A stretch of DNA of 64,000 nucleotides from Phlebiopsis flavidoalba (Eukaryota > Basidiomycota > Agaricomycetes > Polyporales > Phanerochaetaceae): assembly GCA_035772785.1 (NCBI GenBank), contig JAOCPU010000048.1, positions 124,001-188,000 of the forward strand, written 5' to 3'. The translations under genes were made by a program, and so were the position numbers. Numbering within the stretch: the stretch's first letter is position 1; every line of letters begins with the position of its first letter. Below, one piece after another: positions 46,174 through 58,215 of the stretch. The notes below the pieces were generated by a model. That model made no database searches and had not been told where the DNA came from. It saw nothing but the letters and a program-made list of their open reading frames with translations.

Positions 46174-49100
46174 GAGGAGGGTCGGACGTGAGTGTATATA
46201 TATTTGACATTGTACCGGGCTGCGTTATGATTGAATCTCGCAGCCTTGGACCCTATGGACGGAATACCAGTGCTAGATGTCTGTCAAGACGTCGCCGTGA
46301 AAATACCAAAAGCTCAACAAATTAGCCCACGGACCCATCGTATTATCATCGCCTGTCAACGTTGTCCAACGCTGATCATAAGGGCACGTACGAAAGGGGT
46401 GGCACAAGTGTGGCTTCGACTGAAGTTCCCAATTCCTAACCTATCACGCGTCGATATATTACGACCGACAGGCAGCAGGACAGACCATCGAGCCTCAGAA
46501 TTAGGATAGGGTTGTTTTATTTCGATATTACCTGTGTATCGGCTGCTACTGCAGTAAAGCAAAGGCTACATATGTGGATGAAAAAGGCATGCGAAAGGTA
46601 AAAAAACACTGTCCGATGGATGAGGGTATCGAGGTATATGATCCGCATCATACAGTAACCAAGGCTGTGTAGAGGAGAGTCCTTGTGTCCCGGGTCCGTC
46701 GTGGAGGCGCTCGAGGGTATCTTCGCGTGAAGGTCCATTAGAAAAGGAAAGCAGTATGTGCCACTCTCTGAGCATAGAGACCGAACCCATCCATACGCTT
46801 TAGTAGCGCGAGATACTTAGAAACTCAGCCTCTTGTCGCGAAGCCCCATATATCGCATTGGCATTCAGTAGCGCTTTTTTGCCGATAGGGACGAGCGTAC
46901 GGTACTGACCGTAGCTAACAGTGAGCCAAATGGGGGGGATTGCACACCCCTTGATGCCTTCTAGTGTTCTCGACACGTGTTCTGCATCACTTGGGGGTCT
47001 ACCGGGCTCTTATCAAGGAGTCTTGACGTGCTTTCGCAAGTGAACTACTGCACAGGACTCAGGCAGTCAGAAGACACTCTCGGTCATGTGACGTAGTGAA
47101 GATGCACTTCAACGTTTCATTACTTCGGAGATGGTTGGCGTCTCCACTAAGGCCGCACGGGCGCGATATATATTCAGTAAAGTCTGTAGACCGACTTTGG
47201 TGTGTTAGTCAGTCCAGTGAACAGAGTTGGTTGGCGAAGATCATTACTTTGGTCATCGTCACGTCTGTCATAGTCCACCCCATGAGATGACTTGATTCGT
47301 TCGTTGGTGCCTGAGGGCCGAAGAAAGCGAAAACTAAGTGAAGACTGGTCAGCCGCGTGAGAGTAGCTTGTGAGCTATAGGGCCTCACCACTTGCGACCC
47401 AGCTCGTGACTCTGACTCGTAGGTAGCAGGAGACGTGCACCAAGGCACATCAATTTCGTCGCTGCTGTCGTACCGACGCTCTATCGCGTCTGACGGATTC
47501 GGCGCAACGGTGATGATTAGTGCGAGCCAATTTTTCGGCCATGCACAGAAGCACAGCAAAAAGATAAGGGAGGTTGTAAGATAGGGGTGCAAGACATGCT
47601 GATAGGTTTGTGGCTTGTGTTTGGATAGTGGACAAATCGCGAATCCTCTGCCACGTCCAGTGAAAAGTGGAGATCTACAGGTAGGTCAATAAGCCTGGGC
47701 CTTACAAATGTTGGAAGAACTTCTAGTCCACCGCAAACAAACGAGTATCCTTTACTGATGGTGCATGCATCCCCCCGAAAACTGCCCCTGAAGGAAAACA
47801 TGAGAATGAATATGATTAGGGACCAAAATGCTGACTGACGACTATGCGACAACCAGCTAGGCACAGACTGCAGCACGAGTTCTCTGTGTAGAGCTCCTAA
47901 TGACGTGTCCCAGTGTGATACTAGGAAATTTTTCGGTTGGAGCAGCCACATATTACATTGTCTGTGGTATAATACCGCGTTAGAGCCTTTACAGCATCCC
48001 CCCCCCCCCGGTGAGGGTGGCTTTCGTCAAGTTCTTTTTTTTTTTTTTTTTTAGCAACATTAGAAGGTTTGTGAGCGGCTGTCTTGTTGTGTTACTTTCG
48101 TCATAAGGCATGCCATGGTCGCCATCGGAAGGATGACATATCTCGTGCTATGAAGTAGAAAGGAACCTTCTTGAGTGGGTATCCTCCGCTTACCTTCGTC
48201 AAACCCATCGGTATCCTCTGCTAGCCATGCTCGCCAGACAATTTGACAACCGTAGGCTCAACATCTGGGTAACAGATCCGTGTTTGAACCACCCTGCGAG
48301 ACCGCAATGTTCATAATGTCATGACGTACTACTCACGAGAAAAAGACGCGCCGATCCCCACCTGGCAACATAGTCCACCGTCCATTGACAGTTTCCTCAA
48401 TTTCCCGTAGCTAGTGAGGTGAGTGCAGAGCAGTCAACATAAGGAACAAGTCCCAACATGCGGGGATTGGCGCACTATGTTCTCCCGTATGTCGGCGCTT
48501 CATGGCTGTGGCCAGTTCAGTGGCAGGACTTATCGCCGTTTCTATGAGCACAATGATATTAGGCAATCCAGAAAGCCCAAGTCCAAGAGGAATTGTCGCA
48601 TCGCCTCAGCATCTTCTACATTGGTCGGGATAGGTGAAACTGATCTCCCTTCGTATTGTAGGGCGGACTAAAAGGGCTTTTTGTCGCGGAGGCGGGCGGG
48701 AGCGTTCTGCGTTTGGTCAATACTGAGATTGTTTGGGGCCATGTGAGGAGGGGGAATGCAAGAGAGTGCAGGAGGGGAGGAGGGGGAGAAGGGTCTTTAA
48801 ACACTCTCGATAACATGATTACCTGTGTTCGGTCAGGGGGCTGTGACGGCGACAAAGGGCGGCTCGAGAGGTGGTGGTCGGGCTTGGCGTCGGTCAGCGC
48901 GGGCGGCGCCAGGCCAGAAGCCAGTCCCCGCACACCCTGTACTTACATGCTGCTGCCGCGGCGCTTTATCAGGTTGGAACATATTGTCGCAATGCGCCTG
49001 CACAAATGCTCTGCTACGTCCCAGTGTGGACATATAAGCTCAGATAAAGCTGCAAGATTATGTGCCGCTAGTTCACTAAACGTTGAGACTTTTCTGCAAA

Positions 49101-50149
49101 TTTCTGGACAGGGCGTTCAACGTTGGCAGCCTCCGTTCTCGCACATCGGGAGTGTATGGGGTCTGGGACCCGGACGGCCGGACGCACGATGCTCCGGATG
49201 GCAATGATCAGTTGAGTACGGGTATGTACTGTACTGCGCATTAATTGGCAGGTCGTATCGTCGAGTGCTAGTTACAAGTACGGTGATCATCGCCACGCGT
49301 ATTTTGACGCGACTAGGAGAGAAATATTCTTTGCTCTACCACATGAAGCGGCTCGAATGCCGACAATTTTGTTGCGATGTGAGCTGGGATGCGAGGGCGC
49401 CGACAACGCAAAACTAAACGGCTGGCTCCCCCCAAGACGAGCCACTGAGGCAGTTCCGGCATCCTTCGTTGGCTCTTCTCATTTCCTTTGGCAGTGCAAC
49501 AGGAATCAAACGGTCTGCTACGCATGCCAAATATGACCAGATACAGCATTGTACAGAGAACGTAATAGAATTATACTGGTGAGTAATACATATCAGTTAG
49601 TATTCACTGGTAGAATATTGAAGCGCGTTTCCACAAGTCCCATATACAAGCGGCATTATACATGTAAGGGGCACAGTGTCATGAAATGGCTGTGAGGCCT
49701 CCCCAGTCGGCAATAGAGTCCTATAAATATCGGGGGCGCAGTCAAAGACGAAGCGGTTTCTTAAGGACCTAGCACTGATATCCAAGCAAGTATGCATGCT
49801 ATAGGAACGGAAACTGAACTACCCGATCGTCTAGGCTGCCGACAGACCTAGCGGACATGTCTGTTAGCATTCCAACGCCTCCGATTTCTGACACAGACCG
49901 TTACCTTACCGTGGGGGGGACCTGCATTTTCCTGACCTTGGACAGAGCCTTCTGTTAAGACCGCTGGGGAGTGAACTTTTTCACGCGAGTGGTTCAAGCT
50001 AAAGGTTTGCACGCGATTGCGTTCAAGCTCTTGGCCTGTTAATGCGATTAGTCATGAGCGATATAGTACCGCTTCCAAACATGTACATACCAGAGATGGA
50101 CTTCTTAAATCTCGAGGCGTGCAGTTTCGTTCTTCTGAACTCTCTAAAA
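46174..50149. other. long gene-poor region
   Basis: These 4 kb show no convincing gene. A minus-strand frame at 47209-47592 starts with a hydrophobic stretch (MHPYLTTSLIFLLCFCAW), like a signal peptide or anchor, but has no partner exons that I can join. A G-rich plus-strand frame at 48713-49207 has no motif. The region contains a C12 and a T18 homopolymer at about 48 kb. Confidence 0.35.
47998..48052. repeat. C12 and T18 homopolymers 25 bases apart
   Basis: A run of twelve C (47998-48009) and a run of eighteen T (48035-48052) flank a 25-base unique stretch. The T run could be the poly-A end of a retroposed sequence read on the minus strand, but no element body is recognised. Confidence 0.6.
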
Positions 50150-51677
50150 TCGTACGATGAGCAATTTTATATTACACCATCCATCTGCTGCTTAAAACGT
50201 ACCCCTCCGAAGGTAATTGATCATGACCTAGTCATAATCGTTGTTGTGAGTACCACACGGAGCGTATCTGGTAAATTATATGACTCACTTGATACCATGT
50301 GTGATCCCGCTGGACATCCCTTGTCTCCTGATTATCCTGAGCCGACGAGAACGGATCTTCGCTTTGTTCAGTGATTTGCCTAGTGTATAAAATAGGTATG
50401 TTACGCACCACGACTGCTCACTCGCATTGTCAACTGTCGTTGTCCCTTTTGATGCACCCAGGCTCTTCGAACGAGTTGGGGTGGTTCCGCTTCATTGACC
50501 GTGTCCAAAACTTCGTTCCCAGGTATTGACTTTGGAACCAGCGCAGTTGGAGAACCTCCAATTGAGAGATAGTGGGACTGCGGATGTTCTGCGAATGGTA
50601 CCTTGTAGCCCTTTGGTACAGCTGTATAAGACTCAGTGCCATGAGCTGTATGGAAATCTTACTACCGAGAAAAAGCCGTACCTGCTACGACGTTTGTCGC
50701 TCGCCGTTTCCAAGTCAAGGAGTCCAAGTCCAGCATCATGGTCGCAGAATGACATGTGTCGGGAAGAATGCCTATATGAGTGGTTTGAGCATGCTGGTAT
50801 AGTGATGAGTGGGCTTCACTCACGACTAGTTGTGAACCTGCAGGCAGGCGGGTTGACCAGATTCCGCCGAAGTTCCTGGAAAAGCTTTAATTTTATGTAT
50901 CCCAAACACAATCCGATCAGAGTAAACGCACATTCGTCAACGATAACTCCCTTCAATTTCTGGCCTTAGTGCGGGTTTTTCCGGTCGAAAGCCTGGAGTC
51001 CAACGAGTCGAGATCGTTTGGAAGTGGTCTGGCCTTCTCGTCAACGGGCCACCCGTGTTATGCTGTCACGTCAAGATCGCTACAGGACAAGTGAGTCTGT
51101 GTTTGATTGAGGGCAATGTGTTGAATGCTTACCTTTTCATCCTTGCCGTCTAGCTCACTTCCCGTACGATTGAGCAGCTGTGTCCCGTGGCTCCATCCAA
51201 CTATAAGTATAGGAAGACGTAAAACGCCGACTTCAAACTAAAGGATTGGTAGGCGACTTTGACGCACAAAAGAACACGCGTCGATCGCCTTCCTTCACAT
51301 CCGAAACGAACAGGTCGATTTCCCTCAACTGTAGATCAATCAGCGCCAGGGGTCCACGTTGTGAAAATCCGGGGGAACTCACGATGTTTGCTCTGCTGGG
51401 CTCCATGAGGGATCGTCGACTCCGTCCTTGAGGATAGTAATGTTCTCCAGGAATGTAGCCCTCATGCGCAATGAGGTATTCCTTCAGCTGCTCCATCGTC
51501 CCGGTGAGGATTCGAGAGCTGGGCGACCTCCTCGTAGCCCGGATGCCATCTGTACTCGATGCCAATGAGCAGAGCTTTTGTCTCTGCTGCGATCGCGAAC
51601 AGGCGTCGGCATGCGTTGCTGTCGATCCCGAGCTGGAAAGCTCGAGAGGGCTGGGGTACGTTTCTTGCGTGCAATGA
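50150..51677 (-). CDS. metacaspase-like cysteine protease (MC3)
   Basis: This is a third peptidase C14-type gene. Readable parts are ETKALLIGIEYRWHPGYEEV, AQLSNPHRD, LKEYLIAHEGYIP, LREIDLFVSDVKEGDRRVFF, an intron, then SHGTQLLNRTGSELDGKDE holding the presumed catalytic His. After a further intron it reads RPLPNDLDSLDSRLSTGKTR and LKGVIVDECA-like codons. Another intron is followed by ILPDTCHSATMMLDLDSLT with the catalytic Cys. A long insert follows (GYKVPFAEHPQSHYLSIGG, ALVPKSIPGNEVLDTVNEAE). Introns fall at the His loop, after DE and before the Cys, as in MC1 and MC2. The Cys loop reads CHSAT rather than CHSGT. Start and stop are approximate, with several slips. It may be intact or a decaying copy. 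Confidence 0.72.
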
Positions 51678-52685
51678 GGTTCATGGGCAGATAGGTGTAG
51701 AGGTCAAGGGTAGGGTGTGAAAGGTCATGCTCAAGGTTGAGTATAAGTTCAAGACGCCGGACGGATGCGGCAGTGGTGTGGTGGGCAGTACGAACAGTCA
51801 CAGCCCGAGGCCTTCGGCGCTGGTCCCTGGGACGGTCTAAAACATGGTGGAGACTGCAGGCCGCCTTTGATTTATTGGTCCCATCAGCGTGATTTGCACT
51901 GCGTTCCTGCCGTCCTGAATCCGCGTGCTCTCTTGCCTGCCAAGGCGTGAGCTATCGACCGAAGGGATTCGGAAACATCGTTATTGACGAGGCGAAAAGG
52001 TCTGGGTATAGTACGAGAATACGTAGCAGTGGGATATACCGCAGAGAGCTCGAAGGCAAGCCTTGCTTGAGCCTTGCTTGAGACTTGCTCGACCCATTTT
52101 GGCGCCGTTGCGGCCCCCGCTTACCGGTACCGGCGAGCAAAGGGATGATTTGTATCTTGCTGTATCTTGCTATCTGCTGTCGAGTGGCTGTCGTCTCTCG
52201 ATGCAGAGAGCTCACAGCCACAGCATCAGCTACCAGAGGCTACTAGGTATTCGAAGCAGATGCTGACGGCATGTATATAAGACCAAGTGCCTCCCAGAGG
52301 ACTCGGAGGATACTTAGGAGCACGTTAAAGCGAAGCGAAGCACGAAAGACAATCTATGGCATCCGAGACTGGTATTGGTGGATGCCTCACATTTGGTACT
52401 TGTAGGCAGCTATTCGATATCAATAGAGGTGGATTACATCGAATATTGCGATTTGAGAGGCATCTCATGCCGAATTTAACAAACCAAAGTAATGGACAAT
52501 AGCTCAGAATACGGCAGATGAAACACTTCCCAAATGCGACTGGATGGAATATATTACATGGCAGATTCTGGGGAGGCGTTTGCTGCATGTCTATGTGTAG
52601 AAATACATGATTGGATACCTTTCCAAAGGTATTGGGATCAGGGAAGGGTTTGGGTCGCGCCAAAGGAGTTTACTCATGTTTGGTC
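51678..52685. other. intergenic, no supported gene
   Basis: This is about 1 kb between the MC3 N-terminus and the GMC gene stop. A minus-strand frame continues upstream of MC3 to 51801 and might include its true start. Nothing else is seen. Confidence 0.35.
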
Positions 52686-55348
52686 TTAGAGCACAATTGG
52701 CGTTATCCGACCGGGATGAGCAATGTGGAGCACTGGCTCGGAGACGAAATCCGAGTCGCTGTTTGTATCGAAGCTTGTAGACGTAGATAGACTCGGGAAT
52801 CTTGCTCTTCCTCATAACGGAGTGGAACTGGCCAGGCTCCAGCACGACTGCCTGGTCCGCATCCGTACACTCTGCACCCGCGGCGGGTTCGCGATCCAGA
52901 TTTGGACAGTCCCAGCGCCGTGATTTACAACGTAGACCGTATCCTTGTCCAACTCGACGATAGAGAGCCTTCGTCGTTGTACAGGATGGTCCGGGAAGGA
53001 GCTGATTGCGGGACAGGCGGAGCGCGAGTGCCGCCAGAGTCAGGGTGGGGTTGACTTCGGGGGAGTAGGGGAAGACGGAGAGGTCGCAGACGTAGAGGCC
53101 GTTGTACCCCGCCAGCTGAAGGTTTCTCGTCGACGCAGAATGGCTTCTTCGAGTCAACTTGTTTCATCGGAATCGTGCCAAGCTCGTGGGCAACACCACC
53201 GAGCTCGACAGCGGTTTGAAGTAGCCGCCTTTCTCCTCGGTCGGGTCGTGAATGAACTTGATCTTAAGTGCGTCTTCAGTGGCGGTGATGGTATCGGCAG
53301 TTAATGAGCGCAGCGACTTCAGGTCTGGCTGAGACTCGTCGAAAGGTTTGGTGCGGAAGATGGTGACAACGGGCTCGTCGTCCACGAGCTTCACCATGTT
53401 CTTCGGGTTCAACTCCGTGCTGCGGATGAAGGCCATGATCCATTTAGGATAGCTGTCGTATGTGAGGTCGCCGCGTGGGAGGAAGGAGGAGGCGTCGAGG
53501 GAAATATTCGCCAAGATCACTTCCTCTTTGGTCGCTCGGATTGACGTTCTGGACATATGACTGAAGCTTCATCGAGCCGACCTTCTCGCGATCGTCGGGG
53601 TTGAGATAATGGAAGGGAAGGGTTTTGGAGAAGATATCGTGGTCCGTGACATGGAGACCGCCATTGCCCTCGAGGTCGACCTGACTGCGTAGGAGGATAG
53701 CAGCAGAATTAACAGTACCCGCGCCGAGTACAATCTGGCGAGGCGCCCGCTCCCCGTCTCCTCATCTGGCCCGCCCTCTCGGAGAGAGATACCCGGAGTC
53801 TTCATGACCATGACAGGTACGGACGCGAACTCCCGACGCGGTCTTTCCATCGGATCCACCCCAGACGATCGAGCGTACCTCCGTGTCGAGCAGGATCTTG
53901 AAGTTTTTGTACTCCTCTTCGAATCCGTCGACGATCGGTTTTTGCTCATGGCAATCTCCAAGAGCTGTCGATCGTGCTGTACGCGCCCTGGGCGTAGTCG
54001 AAGTTGTTCTCCCGACTTGAACTCTGACGCGATGATTTGGCCACCCCACTGCCACTGAACGATTGGATCGTTGTCAATGTTAAGACGTTCCATGAGGTCC
54101 TGGTGGACGGGCTCGGTGGTGGGAAGTGGACCAGGTCCATGAGGTGGTTTCGGCTTCGCGGTAGTATTTGTGGGAGAATGTCGTCTGCGACAAGTTCCTT
54201 GGGGAAGTGACCGCCTGAGACTCTTGTCATGAATGCGTGGGATGAAGAGCAGACCCCAAAAGCGGCACTCCTGCCACCGAGAGCAGTGTACATCGGACAC
54301 CCCCCTCCAATCCTTCAAGTCCTGTCAGACATGTCCTTTGAGAACGTGTATTTGTCTCTGCGAACTCGGAGAAGAACGTGTCGTTTTGCTTGCCCGCGGG
54401 TCCTTATTCAGGCCAGATGGGGCGCGCAGCCGTGTGTTGAGGCAGTGGGAATGGAAGGTAAGTCACAATCACCCTTCTCGATAGACGAGAATGCGTTTGG
54501 CCTTTTGTCTCCGAGCATGGCGTTGCGTAGCAAAGAGGTCGCCTGCAACGATCCCGGCCCCTATGTACCCCCCGGTGCCAATCACAATGATGTCGTATTC
54601 CTGCTTCTTGGCTTCATCTACTGTCAGGGTGAAGAAGCTGCTGTGTGAAAAACTCTTCTCCCTCGATGTCGCGGAAACTAGCTGGAACTCCCATGCTTGA
54701 GCAGCCATAGACAATCGCGGAGCGATTAAGCACTAAGTTAGATAGGCTCTGGACGGGAACATACCGCGGAGTTTCCAAGTTCCAGGGAAGAAGCCTACAG
54801 CACGATGAGTTCAGAGGCTACGTAAAATGATCAAAACACCAAGTACCCACCACATCGTTCCTTAAAGAGATAACCTGGTCTTCTCCGGCCAGCGAGATTC
54901 TATACACGAGGTCAGTAAACGCATCACGTTTGGCGGGCGGGATGATAACTCACTGATACACAGTAGGATTAGCTTGAGCCCCTTTGCCTATTGGCTTGAT
55001 ATCCATGGAAATGATATTGCGCCTGGGCTTCGTGCTCGGCGAAGGCTTGTCATTCAAAATCATCGAAAATCTCATCAGGCCTGAATTCTCGAAGACGTTC
55101 ACGAGGTGATAGGTGTCATTGTCCCTAACGGTGTGACGACCCACTTTGAAATATCGTTGACGATCAGCATAGTAGAGCAGGAAATAGGCTTGATGACGTA
55201 CTTTCTGTTTTTCACTGTGTGTGTCGATGGCCTTCAGCTCAATGAATGGCTTCTTGGGATGTTCGACGTTGATTTGCATGTATACAGGCTCTGTAGCGAG
55301 CTTGATATGATACACGCCTTGAATCAGTTGTTGTGAGTACTGTGGCAT
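52686..55348 (-). CDS. GMC-family FAD oxidoreductase with an extra N-terminal domain
   Basis: This is a flavin enzyme of the glucose-methanol-choline superfamily that oxidises an alcohol or sugar. The start at 55348 (MPQYSQQLIQGVYHIKLATE) opens a beta-rich domain of roughly 190 residues: FIELKAIDTHSEKQK, YFLLYYADRQRYFKVG, NTYHLVNVFENS-like codons, AQAWEFQLVS and EGEEFFTQQLLHPD. It runs on directly to KKQEYDIIVIGTG and IGAGIVAGDLFAT, the FAD-binding glycine motif. Then come RIHDKSLRR, FPKELVADDILPQ, DNDPIVQWQWGG, KNFKILLDTEVRSIVWGGSD, VLGAGTVNSAAILLRSQVDL, WIMAFIRSTELNPKNMVKLV, ATEDALKIKFIHDPTEEKGG, AHELGTIPM with the active-site His, and NLQLAGYNGLYVCDLSVFPY plus EVNPTLTLAALALRLS with the active-site Asn. 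A tail of about 90 residues ends HIAHPGRITPIVL. No signal peptide is seen, so it is probably intracellular. The substrate is unknown. Confidence 0.85.
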
Positions 55349-56632
55349 TATGATGAGAGGGGGATGATAGTGGAGAATAACGAGGACGCACCACCAACAA
55401 ATGCTCCTACTTATACTCAAAGATGCCCTCCCGAACCTCCGCTTCGTTCGCTGCATCATCTACGGCGGTCAAAGTTCGTGGGGCCCGGCGGGTTTGAGTC
55501 ACAGCCAAGAAGCGCTATTCCATAAGAGTTTTGGAGAATGTTGCCGGTAAGATGGAGATTTCTGCGCCCTCCTTCGTTTAATGTAGATAGGCTCGAAAGA
55601 CTCCAAACTGACAGCCACTAGTCGCCACAAGTTAAAACGTGAAAGCGCTTGGACAGAGCTGGGGCCCTTCATGATAATGATGTTTCTACAAGAGACGTAT
55701 TGTTTTTTGACGCAAGACTGTGCGGGTCATGACGAGACAGTATCATCGCGCAACCTTGGCGACGTGGGCGGAGGAAGAGACCGGTCTGAATCGGGGTGGG
55801 GCGCTGATGGCGGTAAGGCTTCGTGGCGTATTGATCACATCACAAACTTCCCGCCTCTTCCCACGACATGCGTCGGGGAAAGGCAATCTTGGGGAGTAAA
55901 GCAAATCCAAGACTATACCGCTCAAAATTAATACTAGTGTCACTACATACGCAAAAGAGGCTCCACACCGGCTAGGAAGCGTGATCCCAGTATAAGCTTG
56001 AACGACGTAGAACGGATGCCTATACGTCATATTTTACGCCGCGTTACGGCTCACGCGCTCAATGCTCGTGCGGCGCCAATGGCACTGAGTACATACCTTG
56101 GCTTGACCTTACCATCAACGTAGATAATATCGCTATAGAAGGATATAAATGATATTGTGTCCATACTACGATTTGAGAGCGCGAGCGAGTCTTGCTTCAT
56201 GATCGTTCAAGTTGGGTACCGGGAGTCGCCTGTAGCCGAGAATGGACCCTGACGGCATGAAGCGTCGAAGCATTTAGGGTAGTGGCACTTGCGGGGCTGG
56301 AGGTAGAATGCATGATTCAGAGGCGACGATCGTACAAGGGTTGAAGTGCGAGTCTGGGAAGAGCGGAGATGCTAGCCGCGGAAAGCTGCGAAGCTTATCG
56401 TCGGAGCACGGAGTTGGAAACTCGAGTGACTATGAGTATAGAATACTGTACTGGCTGGGTTTCGAAATCCTTCCGCAGTGTCCCGCTTTTCCCCACGAGA
56501 GAATGATAAGCGTGTATGATCATTCCATATCCGCGTCCAATTAACTAAGTAGAGTACATTAAGTGAGAAATTATTTCCGAATGGCCGTTGGAATCAGCGT
56601 AAAATTACATGAGAGATACAGAATCGAAAGAC
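55349..56632. other. intergenic, GMC promoter side
   Basis: These 1.28 kb lie between the GMC start and the stop of the next minus-strand gene. A few short frames are present without motifs. I see no gene. Confidence 0.4.
55410..55415 (-). promoter_or_regulatory. TATA-like element of the GMC gene
   Basis: On the minus strand GAGTATAAGTAGG lies about 62 bases before the ATG at 55348, a plausible TATA box position. Confidence 0.45.
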
Positions 56633-58215
56633 CTATGAGCCTCCACTTTGCCGTTTGACATGAAAGAAATGAGACTCATTGGCCTCGCCTGCAACCACTC
56701 GGGAACCTGCACCCACACGGCCTCGCCAGAGGGGCGGCCAAATATCAATCCCCTTCCACCCCTCAGCGGTGTACGCGCACGCAGAATCGAGGCTTGGAGA
56801 GAGGTTCACGAAGAGAGTTGACCTCGGATTCCAGCAAGTGGAGGTATTTCATTGTGTTCATACTCGGACGGCAATGTTGTCAACAGCCATGGCAAATCGT
56901 CAGCCGGCTGGTCGCGTGGGGTCGTAATAGTACTGCGAAGCGAAGAGAAGGCGAGTGTAGCGAGGCCACGGCTCGCGGCGGCGCGCATGGCGAGCAGGTT
57001 GGGTGGGGTCGGGAAAGAGAAGAGAAGGGTAGGACAAGCTCGACCAAGGACGGGGCGCTGCTCGACGAGGTGGAAGGCGCCGCTAGTGTAGGGACCTCCA
57101 GCGTAGTCGTCCATGCTCAGGGTGCTGGGGACGAGCTTAAGTACAGGGCGCAGGTTAGGCCACACCAAGCGAAATTCTCCAAGTCCGGGTTCGCGAGTAT
57201 GCAGTCGTGTGTGCAGCGGGGCCATTGTAGATCTCCAGTTGCTGAGGAAGGGAGTATCCAGCTTGTTCAGGTTCACGAGAGGCCCAAGCACGTCCCAGTG
57301 TCATCATGTAGGCGCCATTGCGTGTGACAGTTCGGCGCAAAGTTCAGTTCAAGGACCTTCAGGTTATGCAGCTCGGTGCCGACGTAGTGCAGGAAGATTG
57401 GTGAAGGAGCCTTGCGATGGCCGGATTGCGCAGCGGAGATGGAGATGCGTGAGGCGATCAGAGGGTACAAATGGTGGATAGGGAAGTTACGAGTCTCAAG
57501 AGAAGGTCGCACACAAGTCAAGCCGAAGGTGTTCGTAGATGTTGTTTCCTGAGATAGGCTATGTCTAGAGATTCATGTCGAGGCGGAGTTTCGCTTTAGG
57601 GCTCGTAGATAGGTTAGCAGGACCCATAGCCTCGTCATCGGGCAATGTTAGCGGCGGGGCTAGCGGCGACATCCAGGTCTCTTCCATGTCGGTTGATCAA
57701 GATCGCATCCTCGACGTCGGCAGTGTCGGATCTTGCAGAGATGGAGAGGTGGGTGTGATCAAGATTTCCTTCCTCGTCGTGTCGTCTGCCAGAAGAACGA
57801 ACTTGCTCTTGCCATTCCCCTTGATAAACTCTGGCTCAAACAAGTCCCATGCGGCGGCCAAGAAGTCCACAGTGAGCATGTCGATGTGACATTTCGAGAG
57901 AGTCTTGAGAGTCTTTGCCTGGCGTAAGAACCTGAAATAGTTCACGACCCGAGGGTGAATGCCTTGCCAGAGAACTGGATCCTCGACAACAATGCGGAGC
58001 TCCACGAGGAGGCTGGCCTTGTATATCGATGAGATTGTTGAAACCACTCTGAGATGGTCTTTCCGTATCCGGCTTCAACCCTTTCATCCTCTCCGACACG
58101 AATGACGATGTCGCAGTAAGTTCAAGGCCGGGGAGCACACCAAGTATTCGAGGCGTACGTCAAGGGCAGAAGCGGTGGGAAAGGTCGAGGTGGAGGTCCT
58201 TTGACGTTAGGCATG
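56633..58215 (-). CDS. F-box/LRR-like hypothetical protein
   Basis: This is probably one of the many agaricomycete F-box proteins that carry irregular leucine-rich repeats. Such proteins usually recruit substrates to SCF ubiquitin ligases. Readable parts are ALDVRLEYLVCSPALNLLRH, SLLVELRIVVEDPVLWQGIH, YFRFLRQAKTLKTLSKCHID, FLAAAWDLFEPEFIKGNG, KFVLLADDT, HHLYPLIASRISISAAQS, ELHNLKVLELNFAPN, VLGPLVNLNKLDTPFL and LPSEYEHNEIPPLAG. The end reads LDSACAYTAEGWKGIDIWPP and LWRGRVGAGSRVVAGEANES, with the stop at 56633-56635. The spaced leucines and the W-P-P-L-W end fit that group, but no clean F-box was found at the N-terminus, which may lie further right (to about 58.6 kb). Many frame breaks occur, more than in the housekeeping genes, so a pseudogene is possible. 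Confidence 0.5.

Noticed and set aside
47209..47951. Possible membrane-anchored protein on the minus strand
   Set aside because: There is one hydrophobic start but no consistent downstream exons and no recognised motif. It is kept only as a note in the gene-poor region.
46174..50149. Transposon or retroelement
   Set aside because: No reverse transcriptase, integrase or DDE motif, long terminal repeats or terminal inverted repeats were seen. Only a poly-T run hints at it.
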